Source: Caballeronia sp. SL2Y3
GTDB lineage: Bacteria; Pseudomonadota; Gammaproteobacteria; Burkholderiales; Burkholderiaceae
DNA: 64,000 nucleotides
Direction: 5' to 3'
Assembly: GCF_022879575.1 (NCBI RefSeq)
Contig: NZ_CP084260.1
Coordinates: 248,001 to 312,000, forward strand
This document shows, piece after piece, positions 43,983-52,498 of this stretch. The notes under the pieces were generated by a model that was given only the letters and a program-made list of their open reading frames with translations, was not told the DNA's origin and did not search any database. The position numbers and the translations under genes are program-made. Positions within the stretch are counted from its first letter, which is position 1. Each line of letters begins with the position of its first letter.

Positions 43983-45770
43983 ATGGGACAGTACGCCGCC
44001 CCCTTGCGCGACATGCAGTTCGTGCTGCACGAACTGCTGAACGTCGAAGCCGAACTGAAGCGCATGCCGAAGCATGCCGACCTGGACGCGGACACCATTA
44101 ACCAGGTGCTCGAAGAGGCCGGCAAGTTCTGCTCCGAAGTCGTGTTTCCGCTGAACCAGAGCGGCGACCGCGAAGGTTGCACCTACGAGGGCGACGGCGT
44201 CGTTACGACGCCTGCGGGCTTCAAGGAGGCGTATCGCCAGTATGTCGAGGCGGGCTGGCCCGCGCTCGGCTGCGATCCCGAATATGGCGGCCAGGGGCTG
44301 CCCGCGTTCGTCAATAACGCGCTCTACGAAATGCTCAACTCGGCGAATCAGGCGTGGACCATGTATCCGGGCCTCTCGCACGGCGCGTATGAATGCCTGC
44401 ACGCGCACGGCACGCCGGAGCAGAAGTCGACGTATCTCTCGAAGCTCGTCTCCGGCGAGTGGACCGGCACGATGTGCCTGACCGAACCGCATTGCGGAAC
44501 CGACCTCGGCATCCTGCGCACGAAAGCCGAGCCGAATAACGACGGTTCGTACGCGCTGACCGGCACGAAGATCTTTATCTCGAGCGGCGAACACGATATG
44601 GCCGAGAACATCGTCCATCTGGTGCTCGCACGGCTGCCCGGCGCGCCGGCCGGCACGAAGGGCATTTCGCTCTTCATCGTGCCGAAGTTCATCCCGGACG
44701 CGAGCGGCGCGCCGGGTGAGCGCAACGGCATCAAGTGCGGCTCGATCGAGCACAAGATGGGCATTCACGGCAACGCGACCTGCGTGATGAATCTGGACGG
44801 CGCGAAGGGCTGGCTCGTCGGCGAAGCGAACAAGGGCTTGAACGCCATGTTCGTGATGATGAACGCGGCGCGTCTGGGCGTCGGCATGCAGGGCCTGGGA
44901 CTCACGGAAGTCGCGTATCAGAACTCGCTCGTCTACGCGAAAGAGCGCCTGCAAATGCGCTCGCTCACCGGCCCGAAAGCGCCGGACAAACCCGCTGATC
45001 CGATCATCGTGCATCCGGATGTGCGCCGCATGCTGCTCACGCAGAAGGCGTACGCCGAAGCGGGCCGCGCGTTCGCGTACTGGGCCGCGCTCAACATCGA
45101 CAAGGAACTCTCGCACGAAGACGAAGCCTCGCGCCGCGAAGCCGCCGATTTCGTCGCGCTGCTCACGCCGGTCATCAAGGCGTTCCTGACCGACAACGCG
45201 TTCGAAGGCACGAACCTCGCCATGCAGATCTACGGCGGCCACGGCTTCATCTCCGAGTGGGGCATGGAGCAGTACGTGCGCGACGCGCGCATCAACATGA
45301 TCTACGAGGGCACGAACTCCATTCAGGCGCTCGACCTGCTCGGCCGCAAGATTCTCGGCGACATGGGCGCGAAGCTGAAGCGCTTCGGCAAGCTCGTAAC
45401 GGATTTCGTCGAAGAAGAAGGCGTGAAGCCGGAGATGCAGGAGTTCATCAACCCGCTCGCGGATATCGGCGAGAAGGTGCAGAAGCTCACGATGGAAATC
45501 GGCATGAAGGCGATGCAGAACCCGGACGAAGTGGGGGCCGCAGCCGTGCCGTATCTGCGCACGGTCGGGCATCTGGTGTTCTCGTACTTCTGGGCGCGCA
45601 TGGCGCGCGTGGCGCTCGACAATGCCGCATCAGGCGACGCGTTCTACAAGGCGAAGCTCGCCACCGCGCGCTTCTACTTCGCGAAGCTCCTGCCCGAAAC
45701 GGCTTCGACCATCCGCGCCGCGCGCGCGGGCGCGAAGCCGATGATGGACTACGACGAAGCCTTGTTCTGA
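43983..45770 (+). CDS. Acyl-CoA dehydrogenase (long form with C-terminal extension)
   Basis: A 595-residue FAD enzyme that introduces the trans-2 double bond in acyl-CoA. Beyond the usual core of about 400 residues it has an N-terminal extension (LNVEAELKRMPKHADLDADT) and the C-terminal DUF-type extension of the long acyl-CoA dehydrogenases. Marks: MCLTEPHCGTDLGILRTKA (about 161-179), IFISSGEHDM, AMQIYGGHGFISEWGMEQYVRD (about 412-433, with the catalytic region near) and YEGTNSIQALDLLGRK. Electron acceptor is presumably ETF. Second gene of the TetR-led operon. Confidence 0.93.
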   Translation: MGQYAAPLRDMQFVLHELLNVEAELKRMPKHADLDADTINQVLEEAGKFCSEVVFPLNQSGDREGCTYEGDGVVTTPAGFKEAYRQYVEAGWPALGCDPEYGGQGLPAFVNNALYEMLNSANQAWTMYPGLSHGAYECLHAHGTPEQKSTYLSKLVSGEWTGTMCLTEPHCGTDLGILRTKAEPNNDGSYALTGTKIFISSGEHDMAENIVHLVLARLPGAPAGTKGISLFIVPKFIPDASGAPGERNGIKCGSIEHKMGIHGNATCVMNLDGAKGWLVGEANKGLNAMFVMMNAARLGVGMQGLGLTEVAYQNSLVYAKERLQMRSLTGPKAPDKPADPIIVHPDVRRMLLTQKAYAEAGRAFAYWAALNIDKELSHEDEASRREAADFVALLTPVIKAFLTDNAFEGTNLAMQIYGGHGFISEWGMEQYVRDARINMIYEGTNSIQALDLLGRKILGDMGAKLKRFGKLVTDFVEEEGVKPEMQEFINPLADIGEKVQKLTMEIGMKAMQNPDEVGAAAVPYLRTVGHLVFSYFWARMARVALDNAASGDAFYKAKLATARFYFAKLLPETASTIRAARAGAKPMMDYDEALF

Positions 45771-45787
45771 ACACAAGCGCAACGCGA

Positions 45788-45807
45788 CGGTTCGGCTCTC
45801 CGAACCG
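45788..45807 (+). other. Intercistronic hairpin between acyl-CoA dehydrogenase and HAD/ECH genes
   Basis: A perfect 8-base stem CGGTTCGG / CCGAACCG with a CTCT loop and no T run. It may stabilise the upstream mRNA or slow polymerase. Confidence 0.5.
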
Positions 45808-45892
45808 CGACACCCCGATCAAACGGCTCGCGGCGCAATCGACTTCGACTGCGCTGCGGGCAGACAAGCACCACTCATACGGAGGCTTTCCC

Positions 45893-48331
45893 GTGAGCAC
45901 CCTGAACATCCGCAAAGTCGCCGTGCTCGGCGCAGGCGTGATGGGCGCGCAGATCGCCGCGCACCTCATCAACGCGCGCGTGCCCGTGCTGCTCTTCGAT
46001 CTTCCCGCGAAGGAAGGCCCGAAGAACGGCATCGCGCTCAAGGCCATCGAGAATCTGAAGAAGCTCTCGCCCGCGCCGCTCGGCATGAAGGACGACGCGC
46101 AGTACATCGAGCCCGCGAACTACGAAGACGACATCGCGCGTCTTGCGCAATGCGATCTCGTGATCGAAGCCATCGCCGAGCGCATGGACTGGAAGCACGA
46201 CCTCTACAAGAAGGTCTCGCCGCACATCGCGCCGCACGCCATCTTCGCGAGCAATACCTCGGGCTTGTCGATCACCGAGTTGTCGCACGGTTTCTCCGAT
46301 GAACTCAAGGCGCGTTTCTGCGGCGTGCACTTCTTCAATCCGCCGCGCTACATGCATCTGGTCGAACTCATTCCGACCGCATCGACCAAGCCGGAGATTC
46401 TCGACCAGCTCGAAACCTTTCTGACGAGCGCCATCGGCAAGGGCGTCGTGCGCGCCAAAGACACGCCGAACTTCATCGCGAATCGCGTGGGCGTGTTCTC
46501 GATTCTCGCGGTGATCGCCGAGAGCCAGAAGTTCGGCCTGCGTTTCGACGAAGTGGACGACCTGACCGGCGCGCGCCTCGGCCGCGCGAAGTCCGCGACG
46601 TTCCGCACGGCGGATGTCGTCGGTCTCGACACGATGGCGCACGTCATCAAGACGATGCAGGACAACTTGCCGGACGATCCGTTCTTCCCGGTCTACGCCA
46701 CGCCGCCCGTGCTCGCCGAACTGGTGAAGAACGGCGCGCTCGGGCAGAAGACGGGCGCGGGTTTCTATCGCAAGGAAGGCAAGGCGATCAAGGTGCTCGA
46801 CCCGCAGACGGCGCAATACGTCGAAGCGGGCGCGAAGACGGACGAACTCGTCGGCCGCATTCTGAAGCGCCCGCCCGCCGAGCGCCTCAAGCTCTTGCGC
46901 GAAACCGACAACAAGCAGGCGCAGTTCCTCTGGGCGATTTTCCGCGACGTGTTCCATTACATCGCGGTGCATCTGGAATCGATCGCGGATAACGCGCGCG
47001 ATGTCGATCTCGCGATCCGCTGGGGCTTCGGATGGAACCAGGGCCCGTTCGAAAGCTGGCAGGCGGCGGGCTGGCAGCAAGTCGCGCAATGGGTGCAGGA
47101 AGACATCGAAGCCGGCAAGGCGCTCTCCAAAGCGCCGCTGCCCGCCTGGGTGCTCGACGGCCCCGTCGCCGAGAAGGGCGGCGTGCACACGAACGAAGGC
47201 TCGTGGTCGCCGCAGGCTCGCCGTTTCGTCGCGCGTTCGACGCTGCCGGTCTACCAGAAGCAAGTGTTCCGCGCGCCGCTCGTCGGTGAAAGCGGCGCCG
47301 ACCCGAAGACCTTCGGCAAGACGCTCTTCGAAACCGACAGCGTGCGCGCCTGGCTCGACCGCGACGACGGCGACGACGGTGACGTGGTCATCGTCTCGTT
47401 CAAGACGAAGATGAACACCATCGGTCCCGGCGTGCTCGACGGCCTCACGCAAGCCATCGAACTCGCAGAGAAGGAGTATCGCGGCGTCGTGATCTGGCAG
47501 CCGACTTCGCTCACGCTCGGCGCGCCGGGCGGTCCGTTCTCGGCGGGCGCGAATCTCGAAGAGGCGATGCCCGCGTTCATGATGGGCGGCGCGAAGGGCA
47601 TCGAGCCGTTCGTCAAGAAGTTCCAGGACAGCATGATGCGCGTGAAGTACGCGAACGTGCCGGTGGTCTGCGCGGTGTCGGGCATTGCGCTCGGCGGCGG
47701 CTGCGAACTGATGCTGCATTCGGCTAAGCGCGTCGCGCATGTCGAAAGCTATATCGGACTGGTGGAAGTGGGCGTGGGTCTCGTGCCGGCGGGCGGCGGG
47801 TTGAAGGAAGCCGCGTTGCGCGCGGCCGAAGCCGCGAGCGCCGTCAACGCGACGAGCGATCTGTTGAAGTTCCTGCAAAAGCCGTTCGAAAACGCGGCGA
47901 TGGCGAAGGTCTCCGGCTCGGCGCTCGAAGCACGCGCGATGGGTTATCTGAAGCCCTCGGACACCATCGTCTTCAACGTCCACGAGTTGCTCGACATCGC
48001 GAAGAAGGAAGCGCGCGCGCTTGCGGATTCCGGCTACCGCGCGCCGCTGCGCGCGAAGCAGATTCCGGTCGCGGGCCGCTCGGCGCTGTCGACCATCAAG
48101 GCATCGCTCGTCAACATGCGCGACGGCCGCTTCATCAGCGATCACGACTTCCTGATTGCGAGCCGTATCGCGGAAGTGGTGTGCGGCGGCGACGTGGAAG
48201 GCGGCAGTCTCGTCGACGAGGAATGGCTGCTTGGGCTGGAGCGCCGCGCGTTCATCGAACTGCTCGGCACGCAAAAGACGCAGGAACGGATCATGGGCAT
48301 GTTGCAGACCGGCAAGCCGGTTCGCAACTGA
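45893..48331 (+). CDS. 3-hydroxyacyl-CoA dehydrogenase / enoyl-CoA hydratase fusion (FadB/FadJ-like, reversed order)
   Basis: A bifunctional beta-oxidation enzyme of 812 residues. Unlike E. coli FadB, the dehydrogenase comes first: NAD motif VAVLGAGVMGAQIAAHL (about 9-25), catalytic-region HFFNPPRYMHLVEL (about 145-158), second HAD domain to about 430. The enoyl-CoA hydratase/isomerase part follows (about 480-720: GGPFSAGANLEEAMP, GIALGGGCELMLHSAKRV, EVGVGLVPAGGG). The start is GTG 45893 with GGAGG 7 bases upstream; the long open frame to 45257 is a shadow of the previous gene. It works with the thiolase 24 bases downstream. Confidence 0.93.
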   Translation: MSTLNIRKVAVLGAGVMGAQIAAHLINARVPVLLFDLPAKEGPKNGIALKAIENLKKLSPAPLGMKDDAQYIEPANYEDDIARLAQCDLVIEAIAERMDWKHDLYKKVSPHIAPHAIFASNTSGLSITELSHGFSDELKARFCGVHFFNPPRYMHLVELIPTASTKPEILDQLETFLTSAIGKGVVRAKDTPNFIANRVGVFSILAVIAESQKFGLRFDEVDDLTGARLGRAKSATFRTADVVGLDTMAHVIKTMQDNLPDDPFFPVYATPPVLAELVKNGALGQKTGAGFYRKEGKAIKVLDPQTAQYVEAGAKTDELVGRILKRPPAERLKLLRETDNKQAQFLWAIFRDVFHYIAVHLESIADNARDVDLAIRWGFGWNQGPFESWQAAGWQQVAQWVQEDIEAGKALSKAPLPAWVLDGPVAEKGGVHTNEGSWSPQARRFVARSTLPVYQKQVFRAPLVGESGADPKTFGKTLFETDSVRAWLDRDDGDDGDVVIVSFKTKMNTIGPGVLDGLTQAIELAEKEYRGVVIWQPTSLTLGAPGGPFSAGANLEEAMPAFMMGGAKGIEPFVKKFQDSMMRVKYANVPVVCAVSGIALGGGCELMLHSAKRVAHVESYIGLVEVGVGLVPAGGGLKEAALRAAEAASAVNATSDLLKFLQKPFENAAMAKVSGSALEARAMGYLKPSDTIVFNVHELLDIAKKEARALADSGYRAPLRAKQIPVAGRSALSTIKASLVNMRDGRFISDHDFLIASRIAEVVCGGDVEGGSLVDEEWLLGLERRAFIELLGTQKTQERIMGMLQTGKPVRN

Positions 48332-48355
48332 GCGCGCGGACTATCGGAGCTGGTT

Positions 48356-49555
48356 ATGAGCAAACAATTGCAGGAAGCATATATCGTTGCCGCGAGCCGC
48401 ACGCCGATCGGCAAGGCGCCGCGCGGCGTGTTCAGGAACACGCGCCCGGATGAGCTGCTCGTCCACGCGATCAGATCTGCGGTCGCGCAGGTGCCGGGGC
48501 TGGATACCGGCGTGATCGAAGACGCGATCGTCGGCTGCGCGATTCCCGAAGCCGAGCAGGGCCTGAACGTCGCGCGCATGGGCGCGCTGCTCGCCGGGCT
48601 GCCGCAGACGGTCGGCGGTGTCACGGTGAACCGCTTCTGCGCGTCGGGTCTCACCGCGCTCGCGATGGCGGCGGACCGCATTCGCGTCGGCGAGGCCGAT
48701 GCGATTCTCGCGGGCGGTTGCGAGTCGATGAGCATGGTGCCGATGATGGGCAACAAGCCGTCGCTGTCGCCGCATATCTTCGAGCGCAGCGAGGACATCG
48801 GCATTGCATACGGCATGGGCCTCACCGCAGAGCGCGTCGCGGAACGCTGGAAAGTGAGCCGCGAGGCGCAGGACGCGTTCGCCGTGGAGTCGCATCGCAA
48901 GGCGCTGGCCGCGCAGCAGTCGGGCGAATTCGCCGATGAGATCACAGCCTACACGCTCGACGAACGCTTCCCGGACCTCGCATCCGGCGAAGTGCGCGTG
49001 AATGCGCGCGAGGTCGCGTTCGACGAAGGCCCGCGCGCGGACACGTCGCTCGACACGCTCGCGAAACTGCGCCCGGTGTTCGCCAACAAGGGATCGGTGA
49101 CGGCGGGCAACAGCTCGCAGACGTCGGACGGCGCGGGCGCGCTGATCGTGGTGTCGGAGAAGATCCTGAAGCAGTTCAATCTGACGCCGCTTGCGCGCTT
49201 CGTGAGCTTTGCGGTGCGCGGCGTGCCGCCGGAAATCATGGGCATCGGGCCGAAGGAAGCGATTCCGGCCGCGCTGAAGAACGCGGGTCTGACGCAGGAC
49301 GATCTCGACTGGATCGAACTGAACGAAGCGTTCGCGGCGCAATCGCTCGCGGTGATCAACGACCTCGGCCTCGACACGTCGAAGCTGAACCCGCTCGGCG
49401 GCGCGATCGCGCTCGGGCATCCGCTCGGCGCGACGGGCGCGATCCGTTCCGCGACGGTGATCCACGGCCTGCGCCGCCGCAATCTGAAGTACGGCATGGT
49501 GACGATGTGCGTCGGCACCGGCATGGGCGCAGCGGGCATTTTCGAGCGGATGTAA
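48356..49555 (+). CDS. Acetyl-CoA C-acyltransferase (3-ketoacyl-CoA thiolase)
   Basis: A 399-residue degradative thiolase that cleaves 3-ketoacyl-CoA with CoA. The nucleophile Cys is in VNRFCASGLTALAMAA (Cys about 93). The C-terminal pair is NPLGGAIALGHPLGATGA (His about 356) and MCVGTGMGAAGIFE (Cys about 386). The N-terminal YIVAASRTPIGKAPRGVF fits the FadA/FadI family. It is 24 bases after the HAD/ECH gene, making the usual FadBA-like pair. Confidence 0.95.
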   Translation: MSKQLQEAYIVAASRTPIGKAPRGVFRNTRPDELLVHAIRSAVAQVPGLDTGVIEDAIVGCAIPEAEQGLNVARMGALLAGLPQTVGGVTVNRFCASGLTALAMAADRIRVGEADAILAGGCESMSMVPMMGNKPSLSPHIFERSEDIGIAYGMGLTAERVAERWKVSREAQDAFAVESHRKALAAQQSGEFADEITAYTLDERFPDLASGEVRVNAREVAFDEGPRADTSLDTLAKLRPVFANKGSVTAGNSSQTSDGAGALIVVSEKILKQFNLTPLARFVSFAVRGVPPEIMGIGPKEAIPAALKNAGLTQDDLDWIELNEAFAAQSLAVINDLGLDTSKLNPLGGAIALGHPLGATGAIRSATVIHGLRRRNLKYGMVTMCVGTGMGAAGIFERM

Positions 49556-49561
49556 TCGGGC

Positions 49562-49591
49562 GGCCCGCGGGCGCGGCTTCGCTCGCGGGCC
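49562..49591 (+). other. GC-rich intercistronic hairpin ahead of the enoyl-CoA hydratase gene
   Basis: Stem GGCCCGCG / CGCGGGCC with a 14-base loop that can pair further inside (GCG with CGC). It ends just before the AGGAGG ribosome-binding site of the next gene; no T run. Confidence 0.5.
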
Positions 49592-49612
49592 AACAACAGG
49601 AGGAGACGCCGC

Positions 49613-50377
49613 ATGGATATCGTCATCGAACGAGCGCAAGGCGTGTTGAGCATCGTCTTGAATCGCGCCGAGAAGAAGAACGCCATTACGGCGGCCATGT
49701 ATCAGGAAATGGCCGACGGTCTGTACGAAGCGGAAAACGACCCGACGGTGCGCGCGGTTCTGCTGCGCGGCAACGGCGGCGCGTTCAGCGCGGGCAACGA
49801 TCTGGAAGACTTCCTGAACGATCCGCCGAAGGGTCTCGACGCGCCCGTGTTCCAGTTCCTGCGACGCCTGAGCGGCATGCCGAAGCCTATCGTCGCGGCG
49901 GTGGCGGGCGTGGCGGTCGGCATCGGCACGACGATGCTTTCGCATTGCGATATCGTCTACGCCGCGAAGAACGCCAAGTTCTCGCTGCCGTTCGTGCAGC
50001 TCGGGCTGTGTCCGGAAGCGGCGTCGAGTCTGCTCTTGCCGCGCATCGCGGGTTATCAGCGGGCGGCGGAGAAGCTGCTGCTGGGCGAGGCGTTCGACGT
50101 GAATGAAGCGATCAGCATGGGCTTCGTCAACGGCGCGATCGATGCCGCAGAACTCGATGCGTATGCGTTCGAGCGAGCGAGACGGTTGGCGGCGCTGCCG
50201 GCGTCATCGCTCAAAACGACGAAGGCGCTGATGAAGAACGACCAACGCAACGAAGTTGCCGCGCGCATGGAAGAAGAGGCGGCGCATTTTTCGCGGATGC
50301 TTGCAGGGCCGGAGGCGCGCGAGGCGTTTGCCGCGTTTCTGGAGAAGCGGAAGGCGGATTTCAGCCGGTTTCAGTAA
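49613..50377 (+). CDS. Enoyl-CoA hydratase/isomerase family protein
   Basis: A 254-residue crotonase-fold protein. Oxyanion-hole blocks are GGAFSAGNDLEDFL (about 55-68) and AGVAVGIGTTMLSHCDIV (about 99-116). The following LPFVQLGLCPEAASSLLLPR has Glu at the position of one catalytic Glu, while the other catalytic Glu is not clearly present, so isomerase activity (as in PaaG/ECI-type members) is possible. It may process unsaturated acyl-CoAs beside the HAD/ECH fusion. AGGAGG precedes the ATG; it closes the beta-oxidation operon. Confidence 0.88.
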   Translation: MDIVIERAQGVLSIVLNRAEKKNAITAAMYQEMADGLYEAENDPTVRAVLLRGNGGAFSAGNDLEDFLNDPPKGLDAPVFQFLRRLSGMPKPIVAAVAGVAVGIGTTMLSHCDIVYAAKNAKFSLPFVQLGLCPEAASSLLLPRIAGYQRAAEKLLLGEAFDVNEAISMGFVNGAIDAAELDAYAFERARRLAALPASSLKTTKALMKNDQRNEVAARMEEEAAHFSRMLAGPEAREAFAAFLEKRKADFSRFQ

Positions 50378-50435
50378 TGCCGTGCCGCTGACGAAGCGGC
50401 CCGCAGCCAATGCCGTTCACGCGGAGACACGTTTC

Positions 50436-50834
50436 ATGCGACTCAGACCGCTTCTTCTCGCAACGCTCGTCTGCGCGACCGTGCCCGCGTGGGCGGACTC
50501 GTCTTCGTGTTTGGACAAGGCGAGCACGCAAATGGCCATGGACGAGTGCGCGGGCCGCGAATTGAAAGCCGCCGATCAAAAGCTCAACGACACATACCGC
50601 ACGCTGCTGTCGAAGGTGAGCAAAGACGGCGCGGAGCAATTGCGCAAGGCGCAGCGAGCGTGGATCGCATGGCGCGACGCGCAATGCACGTTCGACACCA
50701 TGGGCACGCGCGGCGGAAGCATCAATTCGATGGAAAACGCCCTGTGCGTCGAAAAGCTGACGCAAGCCCAGACGGCGCATCTCGCTGCGCAGTTGCACTG
50801 CAAGGAAGGCGACGTGTCGTGCGGCGGTCAGTGA
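50436..50834 (+). CDS. Secreted LprI-like (DUF1311) protein
   Basis: A 132-residue exported protein. A signal peptide (about 1-21, LLLATLVCATVPAWA) precedes a LprI domain with the hallmarks CLDKASTQMAMDECAGRELK, LRKAQRAWIAWRDAQC and GSINSMENALCVEKL. LprI-type proteins are periplasmic or lipid-linked; one from Mycobacterium inhibits lysozyme, so a protective role is possible but not shown. Six Cys in the mature part could form three disulfides. ATG 50436 has GCGGAGA 8-10 bases upstream. Confidence 0.88.
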   Translation: MRLRPLLLATLVCATVPAWADSSSCLDKASTQMAMDECAGRELKAADQKLNDTYRTLLSKVSKDGAEQLRKAQRAWIAWRDAQCTFDTMGTRGGSINSMENALCVEKLTQAQTAHLAAQLHCKEGDVSCGGQ

Positions 50835-50855
50835 GCGCCGCCTTCACTCCAGCTC

Positions 50856-51683
50856 TTACTCCACCTCATACTCCACGAACCCCGCCTCCCGCGCAAAACT
50901 CACGAGCCGCAACCCCGCCTGCTTCGCGATGGCAATAGCGAGCGACGTCGGCGCGGAGATAGTCGCGACCATCGGCACGCCGACGCGCGCGGACTTGCGC
51001 ACGAGTTCATAGCTCGCGCGGCTCGACAGAAACACGAAGCCTTGCGTCGTGTTCTCGCGCCGCAGCACGAGTTCTCCGATGAGCTTGTCCAGCGCGTTAT
51101 GTCGGCCGACGTCTTCGAACGCGTACCGCACCGCGCCGGTTTCATCGCACCAAGCGGCGGCGTGCAGTCCGCCGGTGAGCTTCGTCAACCGCTGATGCGC
51201 CGGCAGTTCGCGAGCCGCCCGCTCGATGGCATCCGGCGCGACGCGCGCCAGAAAGCCCGTATCCGGCACGCGCTCCGGCTGAAGATCGAGCAAGTCGATG
51301 CTCTCGATGCCGCACACGCCGCAGCCGGTGCGCCCCGCGAGCGCGCGACGCTTGTCCTTCAGCGACGCGAATGCCTGCTGCACGACTTGCAGATGCACTT
51401 CGGCATGCGGCAGCGCGTGACCGTCGTCGCGGTAATAGACTTCGATGTCGTGAATATCGCTGCCACGCTCGACAATGCCTTCGGTCAACGAGAAGCCCAC
51501 GGCGAACGCTTCGAGATCGCGCGGCGTGCACATCATCACCGCGTGCGAGATGCCGTTGTAGACCAGCGCAACGGGCCATTCCTGTCCGACGTTATCGTTT
51601 GCGACGGCGCTTTCTCCGCCGCGATGCCGCCGCACGCGCCGTTCGACATAGCCCGGCTGCTCTTCAGTTTCCAGTGGGTCCAC
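50856..51683 (-). CDS. fdhD: Formate dehydrogenase accessory sulfurtransferase FdhD
   Basis: FdhD passes sulfur from IscS to the molybdenum cofactor so that formate dehydrogenase becomes active. The 275-residue product has the cysteine loop TGCGVCGIES (CxxC used in transfer), PRDLEAFAVGFSLTEGIV, FEDVGRHNALDKLIG and FLSSRASYELVRKSARVGVP, all standard FdhD blocks. I prefer GTG 51683 with AGGGAG 6 bases upstream; an ATG at 51704 would add 7 residues. No formate dehydrogenase is in the window; it is divergent from the nitrate-reductase-associated gene. Confidence 0.95.
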   Translation of the reverse strand: MDPLETEEQPGYVERRVRRHRGGESAVANDNVGQEWPVALVYNGISHAVMMCTPRDLEAFAVGFSLTEGIVERGSDIHDIEVYYRDDGHALPHAEVHLQVVQQAFASLKDKRRALAGRTGCGVCGIESIDLLDLQPERVPDTGFLARVAPDAIERAARELPAHQRLTKLTGGLHAAAWCDETGAVRYAFEDVGRHNALDKLIGELVLRRENTTQGFVFLSSRASYELVRKSARVGVPMVATISAPTSLAIAIAKQAGLRLVSFAREAGFVEYEVE

Positions 51684-51831
51684 CTTGTTCTCCCTACACT
51701 GCATGGTCCGGGTATAAGCATTGCTGACTCAACCTGCTGCTTGCACGGTTTCAGCCCAGTACCAAGCCCTACAATAACTTAAGCGGGCGATGCGCGCCGG
51801 CGCGCGCCCCTCACTCCAATGAGGCTACGCC

Positions 51832-52311
51832 ATGGGACTTTACGATACCGCTCGTCTCTTCGGGTTCGAGGTCGAATCCTCGGACAATCTGCGCTTCATT
51901 CCGCTCTCGGTGCGCTTCAATCTCGACCGCTTCGGCATGCGCATCACGCTCGATCAATGGCAGATGCTTCCGTATGACGATCGCGTGCTGCTCGCGCGTT
52001 TTCCGGTCGAAGACGATATCGAACTGGAGAAGAACTTCGATCTCGCGCTCGAAGAAATGCTGAAGACGCACGCGAATGCCGCGCCGGAAAAGATCGAGCG
52101 CGACGCCGATCCGGTCTGGGCCCACGCCGACGCCGTGCCCGAAGCCGTCATCCGCCAGAGCAGCTTGGCGGGCCTGAGCGCGCCGAGCCTTTCGCGCTGG
52201 GCCGCGCTCGACCGATTTCAGCGTTACGCGCTCGCCAAGCTCTCGCGCAACACCGACAAACTCAATCACGACTTCCTGCCCGCCATGCGCGAATTCGGTC
52301 TGGCCGAATGA
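51832..52311 (+). CDS. Nitrate reductase associated protein
   Basis: A 159-residue protein of the conserved nitrate-reductase-associated family: FGFEVESSDNLRFIPLSVRF, LDRFGMRITLDQWQMLPYDDR and the C-terminal LDRFQRYALAKLSRNTDKLN. The family name comes from gene neighbourhood with assimilatory nitrate reductase; its biochemical role is not known. Here it stands next to fdhD (molybdenum enzyme maturation) and 6.5 kb from a NarK-like transporter, but no nitrate reductase is present in the window. Confidence 0.85.
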   Translation: MGLYDTARLFGFEVESSDNLRFIPLSVRFNLDRFGMRITLDQWQMLPYDDRVLLARFPVEDDIELEKNFDLALEEMLKTHANAAPEKIERDADPVWAHADAVPEAVIRQSSLAGLSAPSLSRWAALDRFQRYALAKLSRNTDKLNHDFLPAMREFGLAE

Positions 52312-52498
52312 GCGTATGCGCGTCATGAGCGGCTGATTTTCACGGGCAGCCCTCAAGCCCGCGCAAAAGCTGCCGTTATCCGCGTTATCCATCAATCGCG
52401 GTGCGAGCCTGCCGGTTCGCGCCGCGCTTTTGCGTGGGCGCGCGCCGGGCATGACGCTCGCGGCGCGGCCACCGCAGCAAAGGAACCGCTTGCCGCTC

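Noticed and set aside
45875..48274. A 799-residue minus-strand frame opposite the HAD/ECH fusion
   Set aside because: Antisense shadow with no recognisable domain.
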